A stretch of DNA of 42,227 bases from Alterirhizorhabdus solaris. GTDB lineage: Bacteria; Pseudomonadota; Alphaproteobacteria; Sphingomonadales; Sphingomonadaceae. This document shows positions 1 to 9,649 of this stretch, piece by piece (within the stretch, counting starts at the first letter, position 1; the number at the start of each line of letters is the position of its first letter). The notes below the pieces were generated by a model. The model was not told the DNA's origin, did no database searches, and saw only the letters and a program-made list of their open reading frames with translations. A program made the position numbers and the translations under genes. The stretch spans positions 1 to 42,227 of the forward strand of contig NZ_VNIM01000030.1 of assembly GCF_007785815.1 (NCBI RefSeq). The letters run 5' to 3'.

Positions 1-50
1 AGAACCCGTTCACATACCTCACACCGGAAATATCCCGGTCATAACCTCGG

Positions 51-1739
<1,689 letters not shown>

Positions 1740-1767
1740 GAGGGTTCTCCTGCTTCGGTAAGGGGGC

Positions 1768-1848
1768 ACCGCGGGCGCGCTCCTTTTCAGTCTCGGCATT
1801 GTATCCGTGAGCCGTGCAGCAGGCCAGAGCCAGTACGAACTCGATCAA
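1768..1848 (-). pseudogene. decayed copy of the small gene at 3427-3609
   Basis: Read on the minus strand, this 81-bp stretch gives LIEFVLALACCTAHGYNAE followed by TEKERARG. It matches 16 of 27 positions of the segment at 3436-3516 of the small protein encoded at 3427-3609. The DNA is also clearly similar over the same 81 bp, for example both contain GTATC(C/G)GTGAGCCG. Here the frame has no sensible start and runs on into the recombinase in the wrong frame, so it looks like a relic. The rest of 1849-1992 shows nothing I can name. Confidence 0.45.
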
Positions 1849-1992
1849 GCCAAATAGCGTACCTACGACAGCAGGACAGATTTCGCGACGATCATGCCAA
1901 CGGCGGACCGACGAAGGTCGCACATCCGGGCGAAACCTGCTACAGTGTTGGCAACCAAAGCCGTTTAGTGGCGGACACACAGGAGAGCGACA

Positions 1993-2205
1993 ATGCAGCG
2001 GATTTTCCCGCACGCCCTGCTGGCGTGCATTATCGAGGGTAGGCCGCCTCGACCTCAGGAACTGGAATGCGTAACCGATCGGGTTCTACGGGAGGCGTTA
2101 GGCGCGAGCGCGGCTTACGGCCGGCAGCATGCGGAGGCCTTGGCTCGAGCCGCGCTCGCCGGCGTGGATACGGTGAGGTCCGAGGCTGGCCTAGTAGCGG
2201 CATAA
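1993..2205 (+). CDS. small hypothetical protein (70 aa)
   Basis: I do not recognise the family. It is supported by an AGGAG sequence 7 nt upstream of the ATG and by a plausible helical composition (Ala/Arg-rich second half). It sits alone on the plus strand between the minus-strand recombinase and minus-strand regulatory genes. Minus-strand frames over the same bases look like shadows. It could be a small accessory or excision-associated protein, but nothing in the sequence shows this. Confidence 0.5.
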   Translation: MQRIFPHALLACIIEGRPPRPQELECVTDRVLREALGASAAYGRQHAEALARAALAGVDTVRSEAGLVAA

Positions 2206-2236
2206 GCGCGCTCCGCATCATCGCAACCAGCGCCAA

Positions 2237-2464
2237 CTACGCCTTTGGCGCGGGGCGCTCGGCGAGTTCATGCTCGAGGCTCTCGATCAGCACGTCGAGC
2301 TCCGCAAGCTCGGCCCCGGCGGCATTGCCCCGGGCGCGACGGCCCTCGTGCAGAAGCTCGCGCCAGAAGGCGATCGTGTCGGGATAGACGGGGTGGCCGC
2401 GAAGCCGCTGCGCGCTGGCGATGGCCAACTTCAGATTATTCGCGATCGTTCCGTCTATCTTCAT
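2237..2464 (-). CDS. small hypothetical protein (75 aa)
   Basis: Unrecognised. The protein is mostly predicted helical, with an N-terminal MKIDGTIANNLKLAIASAQ and a C-terminal acidic amphipathic stretch (ELAELDVLIESLEHELAE). The composition is typical of a real soluble protein rather than a shadow frame. It lies 83 bp downstream of the MucR-like gene on the same strand and may share its transcript. The start has no strong ribosome-binding site. Confidence 0.6.
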   Translation of the reverse strand: MKIDGTIANNLKLAIASAQRLRGHPVYPDTIAFWRELLHEGRRARGNAAGAELAELDVLIESLEHELAERPAPKA

Positions 2465-2547
2465 GCCCGGTCGGTAGCACGGTTGGCGACCGGTGCCAGC
2501 AGGCCGGCGAGCACGCGACCAGCGATGCCCCGCCGCCCTTGTCGCGA

Positions 2548-3198
2548 TCAGCCGTCGACCGGCTCGCCCCGCGCCTTCGCCAGCGCGTCGGCACCGCTGA
2601 GCTTTCTGGAACGTGGCTTGCGCGCCGGCTTCTCGGCCGGAGCGGCCTCAGCGGTCTTGGCCGGCCGGCCGCGTTTCGTCTTCTTGGGCGCAGGCTCGGT
2701 GTTCGCCTCTGCGATGGGCTCGGCGCTCGCCTCTGCCGCCGGCTCTGCGCTCGCCTCGGCCGCGGGCTCTAAGGTAGGGGCCTCCGCCGGCGCGCTCTTG
2801 CGGCCGAGCCCGATCGAGTGCGCGAGCGTGCGGCGCTTCTCGGCGTAGTTTGGCGCCACCATCGGGTAGTCGCTCGGCAGGCCCCACTTCCGGCGGTATT
2901 CGTCGGGGCTCATGTCATAGTTGGTCCGCAGGTAGCGCTTGAGCATCTTGAGCTTTTTGCCGTCCTCCAGGCACACGATATAATCCGGCCTGACCGAGGC
3001 GCGTACTGAGACGGCGGGGTCCTGCTTGGCGCGCTCAGGCTCTGCGGGGGCGTCGAGACCGGTGAGTGCTGAGTATATCGAGCCGATCAGCGCTGGTAGG
3101 TCCGCCGCTGCGACAATGTTGTTGCCTACATGCGCCGAGACGATGTCAGCGGTCAGCGTGAGAAGGTCTTGAGATCCGGTGGCGTTCTCGTCGGACAT
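2548..3198 (-). CDS. MucR/Ros-family transcriptional regulator, zinc ligands altered
   Basis: A 216-residue protein with the MucR/Ros core: IVCLEDGKKLKMLKRYL near residues 74-90, then DMSPDEYRRKWGLPSDYPMVAPNYA at about 95-119. MucR proteins silence genes and regulate envelope, virulence or transfer functions in alphaproteobacteria. Typical family members read KRHLxTHYN at the finger; here both histidines are replaced (KRYLRTNYD), so normal zinc binding is unlikely. The C-terminal third is a low-complexity Ala/Glu-rich tail with an 8-residue repeat, then a basic GRPAK AT-hook-like patch near 177-180. It is transcribed towards the recombinase and probably controls element genes (inference). Confidence 0.88.
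   Translation of the reverse strand: MSDENATGSQDLLTLTADIVSAHVGNNIVAAADLPALIGSIYSALTGLDAPAEPERAKQDPAVSVRASVRPDYIVCLEDGKKLKMLKRYLRTNYDMSPDEYRRKWGLPSDYPMVAPNYAEKRRTLAHSIGLGRKSAPAEAPTLEPAAEASAEPAAEASAEPIAEANTEPAPKKTKRGRPAKTAEAAPAEKPARKPRSRKLSGADALAKARGEPVDG
2698..2769 (-). repeat. three tandem 24-bp units inside the MucR-like gene
   Basis: Residues 144-167 of the MucR-like protein are EPAAEASA, EPAAEASA and EPIAEANT, encoded by three adjacent 24-bp units. The repeat lengthens the linker between the DNA-binding core and the basic C-terminal patch. Confidence 0.8.
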
Positions 3199-3426
3199 GT
3201 ACGACCCCGTGTTCGTTTATGATTGTAAGCTCACGGTATGCGATCCAGCGAACCAATTCCTCGGTCGATCTAGAGGCATATCCCTGCATTTCACTGTAGT
3301 CGCAAGTCACGCCATAAGCGATACGCCTAGATCATTCGCGCCGGCGCATGGTTTAGGCGCGGGATGGAGCTGGACCAACCGCAGTAGCTCCCCCGGTCGC
3401 GACCGCATTTAGCCGTGGTATTTCCG

Positions 3427-3609
3427 TCAACGGTCACCCCGTTCGTGCTCCTCTTCGGATTCGGCAATGTATCGGTGAGCCGCGCAACGGGCTAGAAGCC
3501 TTGCGAATTCGATCAAGCGTTGATCTGCCGCCGAAGAGCCGGAGCTAAGACTCAGGTTCTGGCTTGGCGCTTCGGTCATTTCGTCGGGCACATGTTTTGG
3601 AAATCGCAT
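3427..3609 (-). CDS. small hypothetical protein (60 aa)
   Basis: Unrecognised family. The C-terminal half (LIEFARLLARCAAHRYIAES) is an amphipathic helix that recurs as a decayed copy at 1768-1848 next to the recombinase. Two related copies in one element end argue that this was a real gene. The start is uncertain: no clear ribosome-binding site precedes the ATG at 3609, and an internal ATG lies at residue 11. It is followed on the same strand, after about 230 bp, by the MucR-like gene. Confidence 0.5.
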   Translation of the reverse strand: MRFPKHVPDEMTEAPSQNLSLSSGSSAADQRLIEFARLLARCAAHRYIAESEEEHERGDR

Positions 3610-3704
3610 GGGGCGGGCTCGTTGCCTGTCGGCGCGCTGTCCGCCCTTCCGGCCAACGCTCTCTTTTCTCGTCGCTCCCCAGCGTGCTGTCGTTCAGCGA
3701 TCGA

Positions 3705-4190
3705 TCACCCGCTAGCGGGGTGGAAACTACCAAGCCGTTCCTCGCGCTCGATCAACTCATTGATGTGGTGCGCGATCCGCTGAGCGACGAAGCGCGCGGC
3801 TTGTGTGCCCCAGCGAGGGTCAATCCGATCGCGCGTGTCACCAATCTCGGCTGCGAGTGCATCCGGCAAGGCGGCAATCATCGTCTCGAGGAAAGCGCCT
3901 GAGCCGGATCGCGCCCAGTCGGGCGCGAGATCTTGTCGACCGAACAGGGCAAGCGTTAGCGTGCCACGTGCCGGCAGTCCGGTCTCGTGCAGGATGGTAG
4001 CCGCCTCTTCCAAGCTCATGTGTCGAGTACCCTTGAGTGTCCTATTAAGTTGATCTTTCGATAGACCGACGCGTGGGACCAGATCGCGCTGGGTCACGCC
4101 GCTCTGCTCTACGAGCTCGGCGACGACGGCATACAAGGGCGCGGAGGTGAAGGGCGGAGGATCGGCGACGGCGGGCACATGAGTCTCCAT
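3705..4190 (-). CDS. helix-turn-helix regulator, candidate controller of the transfer operon
   Basis: A protein of about 161 residues with an XRE-like helix-turn-helix in its first half (ELVEQSGVTQRDLVPRVGLS then KDQLNRTLKGTRHMSLEEA), and a C-terminal helical part (AARFVAQRIAHHINELIERE). It is transcribed divergently from the transfer operon, and the intergenic region holds three evenly spaced palindromes. A role as the local regulator of transfer is therefore a reasonable inference. I chose the ATG at 4190; an in-frame ATG at 4250 would add 20 residues of atypical sequence, and neither start has a strong ribosome-binding site. Confidence 0.7.
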   Translation of the reverse strand: METHVPAVADPPPFTSAPLYAVVAELVEQSGVTQRDLVPRVGLSKDQLNRTLKGTRHMSLEEAATILHETGLPARGTLTLALFGRQDLAPDWARSGSGAFLETMIAALPDALAAEIGDTRDRIDPRWGTQAARFVAQRIAHHINELIEREERLGSFHPASG

Positions 4191-4342
4191 CTGGCGAGTC
4201 GCGCGCAAGCTACCGCGATCCGGGCCTGTAGGAAAACAAAACAAGAACATCCTAGAAAAACTGGGCGTGCCGGTGCGTGCGAGCTGGCCGCATGCCGCCG
4301 GTTATAAGGACATAGGACGCTCGAATCGCTCTTCGTTGATGC

Positions 4343-4444
4343 CCGCGACGGCTGTCGCGGAGTCGCACCGTACGGCCTGCCAAAATCGCGACGGACGTCG
4401 CGAGATCGTAGGAAAATACCCAGCAATGCCGCGACGGCTGTCGC
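4343..4444. promoter_or_regulatory. operator array: three palindromes with 43-bp spacing
   Basis: Three related inverted repeats lie between the HTH gene and the transfer operon: CCGCGACGGCTGTCGCGG at 4343-4360, TCGCGACGGACGTCGCGA at 4386-4403 and GCGACGGCTGTCGC at 4431-4444. Their centres are at 4351.5, 4394.5 and 4437.5, exactly 43 bp apart, about four helical turns, so all face the same side of the DNA. A half-site GCGAC follows at 4452-4456. This looks like cooperative binding by a dimeric regulator, most simply the divergent HTH protein (inference). No convincing -35/-10 pair was identified for the operon. The remainder of 4191-4571 shows no gene. Confidence 0.7.
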
Positions 4445-4571
4445 AAATTCCGCGACGAGGATGGAATTATGTTCGCTTAATGTTCCTTTCCGTTGATGCG
4501 GGCGTGGGAGCGGGGTGAGGTGAGTGGGCGGTCGGTGTTCGATCGCACCGACCCTCACGGAGACCCTCCCG

Positions 4572-4895
4572 ATGCTCACCATGAAGCTCCCGCTGACCCG
4601 CGCCAGTCTCGGCCGTGCCAGCGACTATGTCGTACCCGCGGTCGCCCTCCTGCTCTGCGCCAGCGCCGCCTATGCCGGCGCCGACACGACGTTCGGTCCG
4701 GCGCTGACGAAATTCACCGATTTCCTCGAGGGCTCGGGCGGTAAAATCATCGCCGTCCTCAGCCTCGCCGGCGGCCTCATCGGCATGGCGTCGGGCCGCT
4801 TCACTCTGGCGCAAGTAGCGGTGCCCGTCGCGGTCGGCATCGGCGTCGGCACGGGCGTGCCCATCGTCACCTCCACCGTCACCGCGCTCATCTGA
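4572..4895 (+). CDS. traA: TraA-like conjugative pilin precursor
   Basis: First gene of the transfer operon, 107 residues. It has a long N-terminal signal region ending ASAAYA at about residue 33, then a short polar part and two hydrophobic glycine-rich segments (IIAVLSLAGGLIGMASG and VAVPVAVGIGVGTGVPIV). This is the usual layout of F-type pilins, whose mature subunits form the transfer pilus. The ATG at 4572 has GGAG 9 nt upstream; a second ATG at 4581 is possible. Position directly before traL supports the call. Confidence 0.85.
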   Translation: MLTMKLPLTRASLGRASDYVVPAVALLLCASAAYAGADTTFGPALTKFTDFLEGSGGKIIAVLSLAGGLIGMASGRFTLAQVAVPVAVGIGVGTGVPIVTSTVTALI

Positions 4896-4923
4896 GCGCG
4901 GGAAAAGAGGGCGGAGCGACACG

Positions 4924-5211
4924 ATGTCGGACAAGTATTTCATTCCCCGGCGGCTCGACGATCCCGAGCTCATCGGACTGTGGACCCTTGATGAATTCAT
5001 CGGTCTCGCAGCGCCGTTCGCCTGGGGGATTCTCTCCCAGCACATCCTGTTGGGCATCCTGGGTGCCGGAGGCGTCTGGTTCGCGCTGCGAAAGGCAAAA
5101 GCAGGGCGCGCCACCTCCTGGGTGATCCACGCGGCCTATTGGTATCGGGGAGCGGGCTTCGTCCGGCTCCGCGCCACTCCGCCTTCCCATTGCCGCCGGC
5201 TCGCCGGCTGA
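4924..5211 (+). CDS. traL: TraL, F-type T4SS assembly protein
   Basis: A 95-residue inner-membrane protein with the family start (FIPRRLDDPELIGLWTLDE) and a hydrophobic hairpin in the middle. TraL is needed for pilus assembly and corresponds to VirB3. A GGAG element precedes the ATG by about 7 nt. It lies between traA and traE in the order seen in F-type operons. Confidence 0.93.
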   Translation: MSDKYFIPRRLDDPELIGLWTLDEFIGLAAPFAWGILSQHILLGILGAGGVWFALRKAKAGRATSWVIHAAYWYRGAGFVRLRATPPSHCRRLAG

Positions 5212-5222
5212 GGGAGGGGCCC

Positions 5223-5789
5223 ATGCTATCCGACATCGCGCATCAGCGCAGCCAAGCGCTGCTGCGCCAGCGTAAGATCCTGCTCGTCGTCGCCGCCGCC
5301 TCGTTCCTGACCAACCTTGCGCTCGTCTCGGCGCTCAGCACCCGCGACCGCGAGGTCATCCTGCAACCGATCACGTCGCGGCCGCTGGCGATCAGTTCGT
5401 CGGGCGTCTCGGCGGACTATCTCGAACTCGTCACCCGCGACGTTGCGCTGATGCTGCTCAACCGGTCTCCGGCCGGTCTCGACTATTGGATGGAGCAGAT
5501 CCTCAAGGTAGCCGATCCCGCCGCCTATGGCGCGCTCAAGGCCGAACTGGTCAAGATCGTCACCGAGCAGCGCGGCTCGGACCTGAGCCAGGCCTTCGTG
5601 ATCACCGGCATGACGGTCGATCCAAAAGCGCTGTCCTCCACGGTCGAGGGTGACCTCAAGACGTTCGTCGGTGGCCAGGTCATCGCCAGCGAGACGAAAC
5701 GCTTCCGCTTCGGCTGGAGCTACGTGGGCTTACGCCTCTCGCTGACGAGCTTCGCGCTCATTTCCCAGAATAAGGAGGCGTCTCGATGA
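5223..5789 (+). CDS. traE: TraE, F-type T4SS component (VirB5-position periplasmic protein)
   Basis: A 188-residue protein with an N-terminal anchor (ILLVVAAASFLTNLALVSAL, about residues 20-39) and a periplasmic TraE domain, including the typical tail VGLRLSLTSFALI. The ATG at 5223 follows GGGAGGGG; a longer frame upstream overlaps traL and is not needed. The 3' end overlaps traK by 4 bp. Confidence 0.92.
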   Translation: MLSDIAHQRSQALLRQRKILLVVAAASFLTNLALVSALSTRDREVILQPITSRPLAISSSGVSADYLELVTRDVALMLLNRSPAGLDYWMEQILKVADPAAYGALKAELVKIVTEQRGSDLSQAFVITGMTVDPKALSSTVEGDLKTFVGGQVIASETKRFRFGWSYVGLRLSLTSFALISQNKEASR

Positions 5790-6592
5790 TCGCCGAACCC
5801 AATGCGCCTGCTGCAGACGCGACTCCTACTGTCGCGGGCGACGCCCAATCGGGCGAGCTCAATCTGAAGCCGTTCAGCTTTGCCACCATCGCCGCTGCAT
5901 TGGCGCTCGCTGGCTCGCCGGCGTTCGCCGACCAGTTTCGTCAGGCCGCAGACAATGCGCAGGTCGACTGCGTCGTCTCGGCCCGTGAGCTGACCCGCAT
6001 CAGCCTGATCGCGGATGCCTTCGCCAGCGTCAGCAAGATCACGACCGGTTACCCGTATAACGACTTCACCGTCACCAACGAGCCGGTTCGCGGCGACATC
6101 TATATCTCGGTGCCGGACGGCTTCGCGCCCGGCCGGGTGACCTTCTTCGCCACAAGCAAGAAGGGGTTCGTCTACAAGTTCACCTGCAAGGTGGCCGGCG
6201 ATGAGGCCGAGCAGGTCTTCGTCTCGAACCCCGCGATCGCGGGCGAACGCGCGCAAAGCTGGGAAGCGAAATCCTCGCCGCGCGATGCCGCCGTCCGTCT
6301 GATCCAGGCGATGGCGACGAGCGCTGTGCCCGATGGCTTTCAGGTGCGGCAGGTGGCGAGCGACCCGACCCGCGTCGGTGATCTCAGCGTGCGGCTGATC
6401 GCCGAATATCGCGGCGCCCGACTGACCGGCAAGGTGCTGCGCATCGACAACCGTGCCGCCAAGGCGGTCGTCATCGACCCGGCCGCGGTCGCGCCGAACG
6501 GCAGTCTCGCGGTCAGCATCGGCACGGCCGAGCTCGCCCCGCACGGCGCGACCACGATATACCTCGTCGAGGACGCGGGAGCGGGGGCATGA
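5786..6592 (+). CDS. traK: TraK, outer-membrane secretin-like T4SS protein
   Basis: A 268-residue protein of the TraK family (VirB9-like), part of the TraK-TraV-TraB core complex spanning the envelope. A hydrophobic export segment (ATIAAALALAGSPAFA, about residues 33-48) follows an unusual polar N-terminal extension of some 28 residues; an internal start was not found. It overlaps traE and traB by 4 bp each, indicating translational coupling. Confidence 0.9.
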   Translation: MIAEPNAPAADATPTVAGDAQSGELNLKPFSFATIAAALALAGSPAFADQFRQAADNAQVDCVVSARELTRISLIADAFASVSKITTGYPYNDFTVTNEPVRGDIYISVPDGFAPGRVTFFATSKKGFVYKFTCKVAGDEAEQVFVSNPAIAGERAQSWEAKSSPRDAAVRLIQAMATSAVPDGFQVRQVASDPTRVGDLSVRLIAEYRGARLTGKVLRIDNRAAKAVVIDPAAVAPNGSLAVSIGTAELAPHGATTIYLVEDAGAGA

Positions 6593-7935
6593 CCGCCGCT
6601 CCCCCACCGGCCGCCGCCGCGCCCGTTCGCCCCGACGACAGCGGCAGCGCAATCGGTGCGCTGAACTCCAAGACGCGGGCACGCCAGCGCTTGCTGCTTC
6701 TCGGCGGCGGCGGAACGGTCGCGATGGCGCTGCTCTGGCTCGTCGCCGGCGGCGGTCCAAGCAAACGGCACGATGCGCAGGCTCCGCAGAAGATCGAGAC
6801 CGACGGTATCGTCAATCGCGACCTCAGCCAGCGCGAGTTCGTTGCGATCTACGGCAACCGATTGGACGCGCAGGCGCGCCAGCTGAAGTCCCTCGAGGAG
6901 CGGCGCGCGGTGGATCCTGCGATCCAGGCAAAACTCGACGCGCTCGCGGCTGAGAACCAGGCGATGAAAGCCGATGGCGCACATACGATCGACGCGCTGA
7001 CTCAGGAGAACAGCACGCTCCGCAGCGAGCTCACGCGCGCCCAGTCTGCCCCGCCGCCTACGCCGATCTCTGCATTACCATTCGGCACGCGCGATTCATC
7101 GATCCCGTCCGGATCGCCGCTCGATCCTAACCTGGCACGCGACGCGGGTGCATCGGCGCTGCCGGCGGCGGCCGAGCGGCAGGTGAAGACGCTGTCCTTC
7201 ACGACCGTCGCAGCCGAGGGGGCGGGCGCAGCGAAGTCGGGACTGCGCGCCGGGCGACCGCAGGCACCCGCAATCGAGGTCGAGGACAGCCCCGACTATC
7301 TGCCGCCGAACAGCTATGCGCCGGCGCGCGTCATCGTCGGCGTCGATGCCTCGGCGGGTGTCGCTAGCCAGACCGACCCGCTGCCGGTGGTATTGCGGAT
7401 CACCGGTCCCGCGCGCTCGGTGGTCCAGGACGGCAAGCTCCTCACGACCAACATCCAGGGCTGCGTCGTCAACGGTGCGGCGCGCGGCGATCTGTCGGCC
7501 GAGAAGGTCTATGTGAAGCTTCAGAAGATGACCTGCGACCAGCCCGGCGGCCGGGTCGCGGTCAGCGAGGTCAAGGGCTTCATCAGTTTTGCCGGCAAGA
7601 CTGGCGTGCGCGGCCGCGTCGTCAGCCGCGAGGGCAGTCTCGTCACCCAGGCTTTGCTCGCCGGCATTGTCGGCGGCTTCGGTCGCGGCTTTTCGGCCAA
7701 CGCCAACAGTGTCTTCTCCGGCCTTTCGAGCGGCACCAACGGAAAGCGCGAGGCGCTTGGGCCCAGCGACATCGTCCAAGGTGGTCTCGGGCAGGGCGTC
7801 GGCGACGCCGCCGACACCGTCTCCAAATATCTGATCGAACGCGCCGAACAATATCAGCCCGTCGTCGAGATGCCGACCGGCATCGATGTCGAAATCGTCT
7901 TCCTCGACGGCGTCTATGTGAGGAACTCCCAATGA
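6589..7935 (+). CDS. traB: TraB, core-complex scaffold (VirB10-like)
   Basis: A 448-residue protein with one N-terminal transmembrane segment (LLLLGGGGTVAMALLWLVAG, about residues 31-50), a coiled-coil region (about 75-145), a proline/serine-rich linker and a C-terminal beta-rich TraB domain with INGxA-like features (TTNIQGCVVNGAARGDLSA). It links inner and outer membranes in the transfer channel. It overlaps traK and the following DsbC-like gene by 4 bp each. Confidence 0.92.
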   Translation: MTAAPPPAAAAPVRPDDSGSAIGALNSKTRARQRLLLLGGGGTVAMALLWLVAGGGPSKRHDAQAPQKIETDGIVNRDLSQREFVAIYGNRLDAQARQLKSLEERRAVDPAIQAKLDALAAENQAMKADGAHTIDALTQENSTLRSELTRAQSAPPPTPISALPFGTRDSSIPSGSPLDPNLARDAGASALPAAAERQVKTLSFTTVAAEGAGAAKSGLRAGRPQAPAIEVEDSPDYLPPNSYAPARVIVGVDASAGVASQTDPLPVVLRITGPARSVVQDGKLLTTNIQGCVVNGAARGDLSAEKVYVKLQKMTCDQPGGRVAVSEVKGFISFAGKTGVRGRVVSREGSLVTQALLAGIVGGFGRGFSANANSVFSGLSSGTNGKREALGPSDIVQGGLGQGVGDAADTVSKYLIERAEQYQPVVEMPTGIDVEIVFLDGVYVRNSQ

Positions 7936-8816
7936 ATTCACTAAACATGACCCGCGGCACCGTCCTCGACAAGATGAGGCGCGCGGAGGGGCCGCTTTTC
8001 TGGGCGGCGCTTGCAGGGGCCTCGCTTCTGTTCGGCATGGGCGCAGGCGGCATTACCAACGCCGTTCGGGCCGCGCCTACTGCGACGGTAAGCATCAATA
8101 CCGAGCTTGTGCGCACCGCGCTCAAGTTGCGCCTACCGAAGACCGCGATCGGCGCGATCGACTGCGGGCGGTTCGGTGGCCTGTGCGAAGTCGTGGCGGG
8201 GGCGACGCTCTTCTATGTCGATCGCGGCGCCCGCTTCCTGATGATCGGGCGGCTCTACGACATGGAGACGCGCAGCGACCTGACCGCGGCACGGTTGCTC
8301 GAGCTCAACCCCGATTTGCTGGTCACCGGCGCCGCCGGCAAGCGCGACAATGCCGACGATCAACCTGCGCCCGCACCAGTCAAGGCCGCGAAGGTCGACC
8401 TCAGCGTCCTGCCGCCAGGTGGCGCGATCCATTGGGGGCCTGTCAACGGTCCGCGCCTGATCGTGCTCAGCGATTTCGCGTGCAGCTATTGCCGGCATCT
8501 GTCGGCGGAACTGGTCAAGCTCGGCGCCCGCATCGAGGAGCGGCCGATCTCGATCTTTGGCGCGGAGAGCCGGAGAAAAGCCGAGGCGGTGCTCTGCGCG
8601 GCCGATCCCGCCGCCGCACTGCACGCGGCTTATGACGGGCGGCCACTTCGCATCACCGCCAAGTGCGACGTCTCCGGCCTCGATGCCAACGAAGCTTTCG
8701 CCAAGCAGCATGGCTTCAGCGGAACGCCGGTCATCATTCGTGCCGACGGCGCAGTGATCGAGGGCTTCCGGCCTGCCGATCAGCTCAAGGCCTTCATCGA
8801 TGGAGGCAGGGCATGA
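7932..8816 (+). CDS. DsbC-like periplasmic thiol-disulfide isomerase
   Basis: A 294-residue protein with an N-terminal membrane or signal segment (about residues 22-47) and a C-terminal thioredoxin fold. The active site is CSYC at residues 184-187 in FACSYCRHL, and a cis-Pro segment FSGTPVII lies near the end. In this operon family it probably forms or reshuffles disulfides in cysteine-rich transfer proteins such as TraN and TraU. It overlaps traB and traV by 4 bp. Confidence 0.88.
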   Translation: MNSLNMTRGTVLDKMRRAEGPLFWAALAGASLLFGMGAGGITNAVRAAPTATVSINTELVRTALKLRLPKTAIGAIDCGRFGGLCEVVAGATLFYVDRGARFLMIGRLYDMETRSDLTAARLLELNPDLLVTGAAGKRDNADDQPAPAPVKAAKVDLSVLPPGGAIHWGPVNGPRLIVLSDFACSYCRHLSAELVKLGARIEERPISIFGAESRRKAEAVLCAADPAAALHAAYDGRPLRITAKCDVSGLDANEAFAKQHGFSGTPVIIRADGAVIEGFRPADQLKAFIDGGRA

Positions 8817-9649
8817 ACCGCTTGGCTTTCGCGCCCGCGCTGCTCGCCGCTACGGCCCTGCTCTCTGGCTGCGCAACGCTCGGTGGCACGGTCAAGGGCG
8901 ACTTCGCCTGCCGCGCGCCGACCGGCACGTGCGCGCCGATGACCGCGATCGATGCGGCCGCCATCCGTAGCTTGGCAGGAAACGGTGTTGGCACTGAGGC
9001 GGAAGGCCGCACGCGCCAGCCATCGCTTACACCACGCTCCGGCGCCGTTCCGATCCGAACCGGCGAGCGCATGCTGACGATCCTGCTGCCGGCCCACGTC
9101 GATGAGGTCGGCGTGCTCCATGACGCCGCGACGGTGCACGCCGTCGTCGAGGAGGCGGGCTGGACCTTTGCTGCCGGCGGCGACCCTCTAGCCAATCCCG
9201 AGTTCTCGCGCAGTTCCGCCCCTTCCTCCCTGCGCGAGGCAGTCGCTGGTGCTTCGGCACCGGCGATCGAGGGGCTCGAGACGCTCCCCGCTCGAGCCCC
9301 TCACCCTTTGACGCCGACGGGCGCCGTCTCCGCTGCCGCTGACGACGGTCCATCGGCGGCGGCGATCGCGGCGGCGCGCGCGGGTCATCGGATCGCGCCG
9401 TCCAGTGTTTCCACGCCGGATTTGTCGCAGGGCGAGGCGGCGCCGCTGTCGGCGGCAACACCACTCGCGCTGCCATCCGGCAAGGTCGTGCTCCCTCAAG
9501 GTGATGCAGCCGCCGCGCGGGCCAGGCTCAAGGCTCTGATCGGGCCGCGGCTGCCTCAGCTCGGTCAATCGTCATTTGCCACCGACCGTGATCCTGGCGA
9601 CCTCGACGATCCGTTCGCGCGCCTGCCTGGTCGGGAGCTGCCGCGATGA
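8813..9649 (+). CDS. traV: TraV, outer-membrane lipoprotein of the core complex
   Basis: A 278-residue lipoprotein. The signal peptide ends in the lipobox LLSGC with lipidated Cys20, followed by the TraV domain (DFACRAPTGTCAPM). The rest is Ala/Pro-rich and poorly conserved. It anchors the TraK-TraB channel to the outer membrane. The ATG at 8813 overlaps the DsbC-like gene, and the end overlaps traC by 4 bp. Confidence 0.9.
   Translation: MNRLAFAPALLAATALLSGCATLGGTVKGDFACRAPTGTCAPMTAIDAAAIRSLAGNGVGTEAEGRTRQPSLTPRSGAVPIRTGERMLTILLPAHVDEVGVLHDAATVHAVVEEAGWTFAAGGDPLANPEFSRSSAPSSLREAVAGASAPAIEGLETLPARAPHPLTPTGAVSAAADDGPSAAAIAAARAGHRIAPSSVSTPDLSQGEAAPLSAATPLALPSGKVVLPQGDAAAARARLKALIGPRLPQLGQSSFATDRDPGDLDDPFARLPGRELPR

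Noticed and set aside
3267-3333. GATCTAG and CTAGATC inverted pair upstream of the MucR-like gene
   Set aside because: Arms of only 7 bp separated by 53 nt; likely chance.
5720-6760. 346-codon minus-strand frame over traK and traB
   Set aside because: Arg-rich antisense shadow of recognised plus-strand genes.
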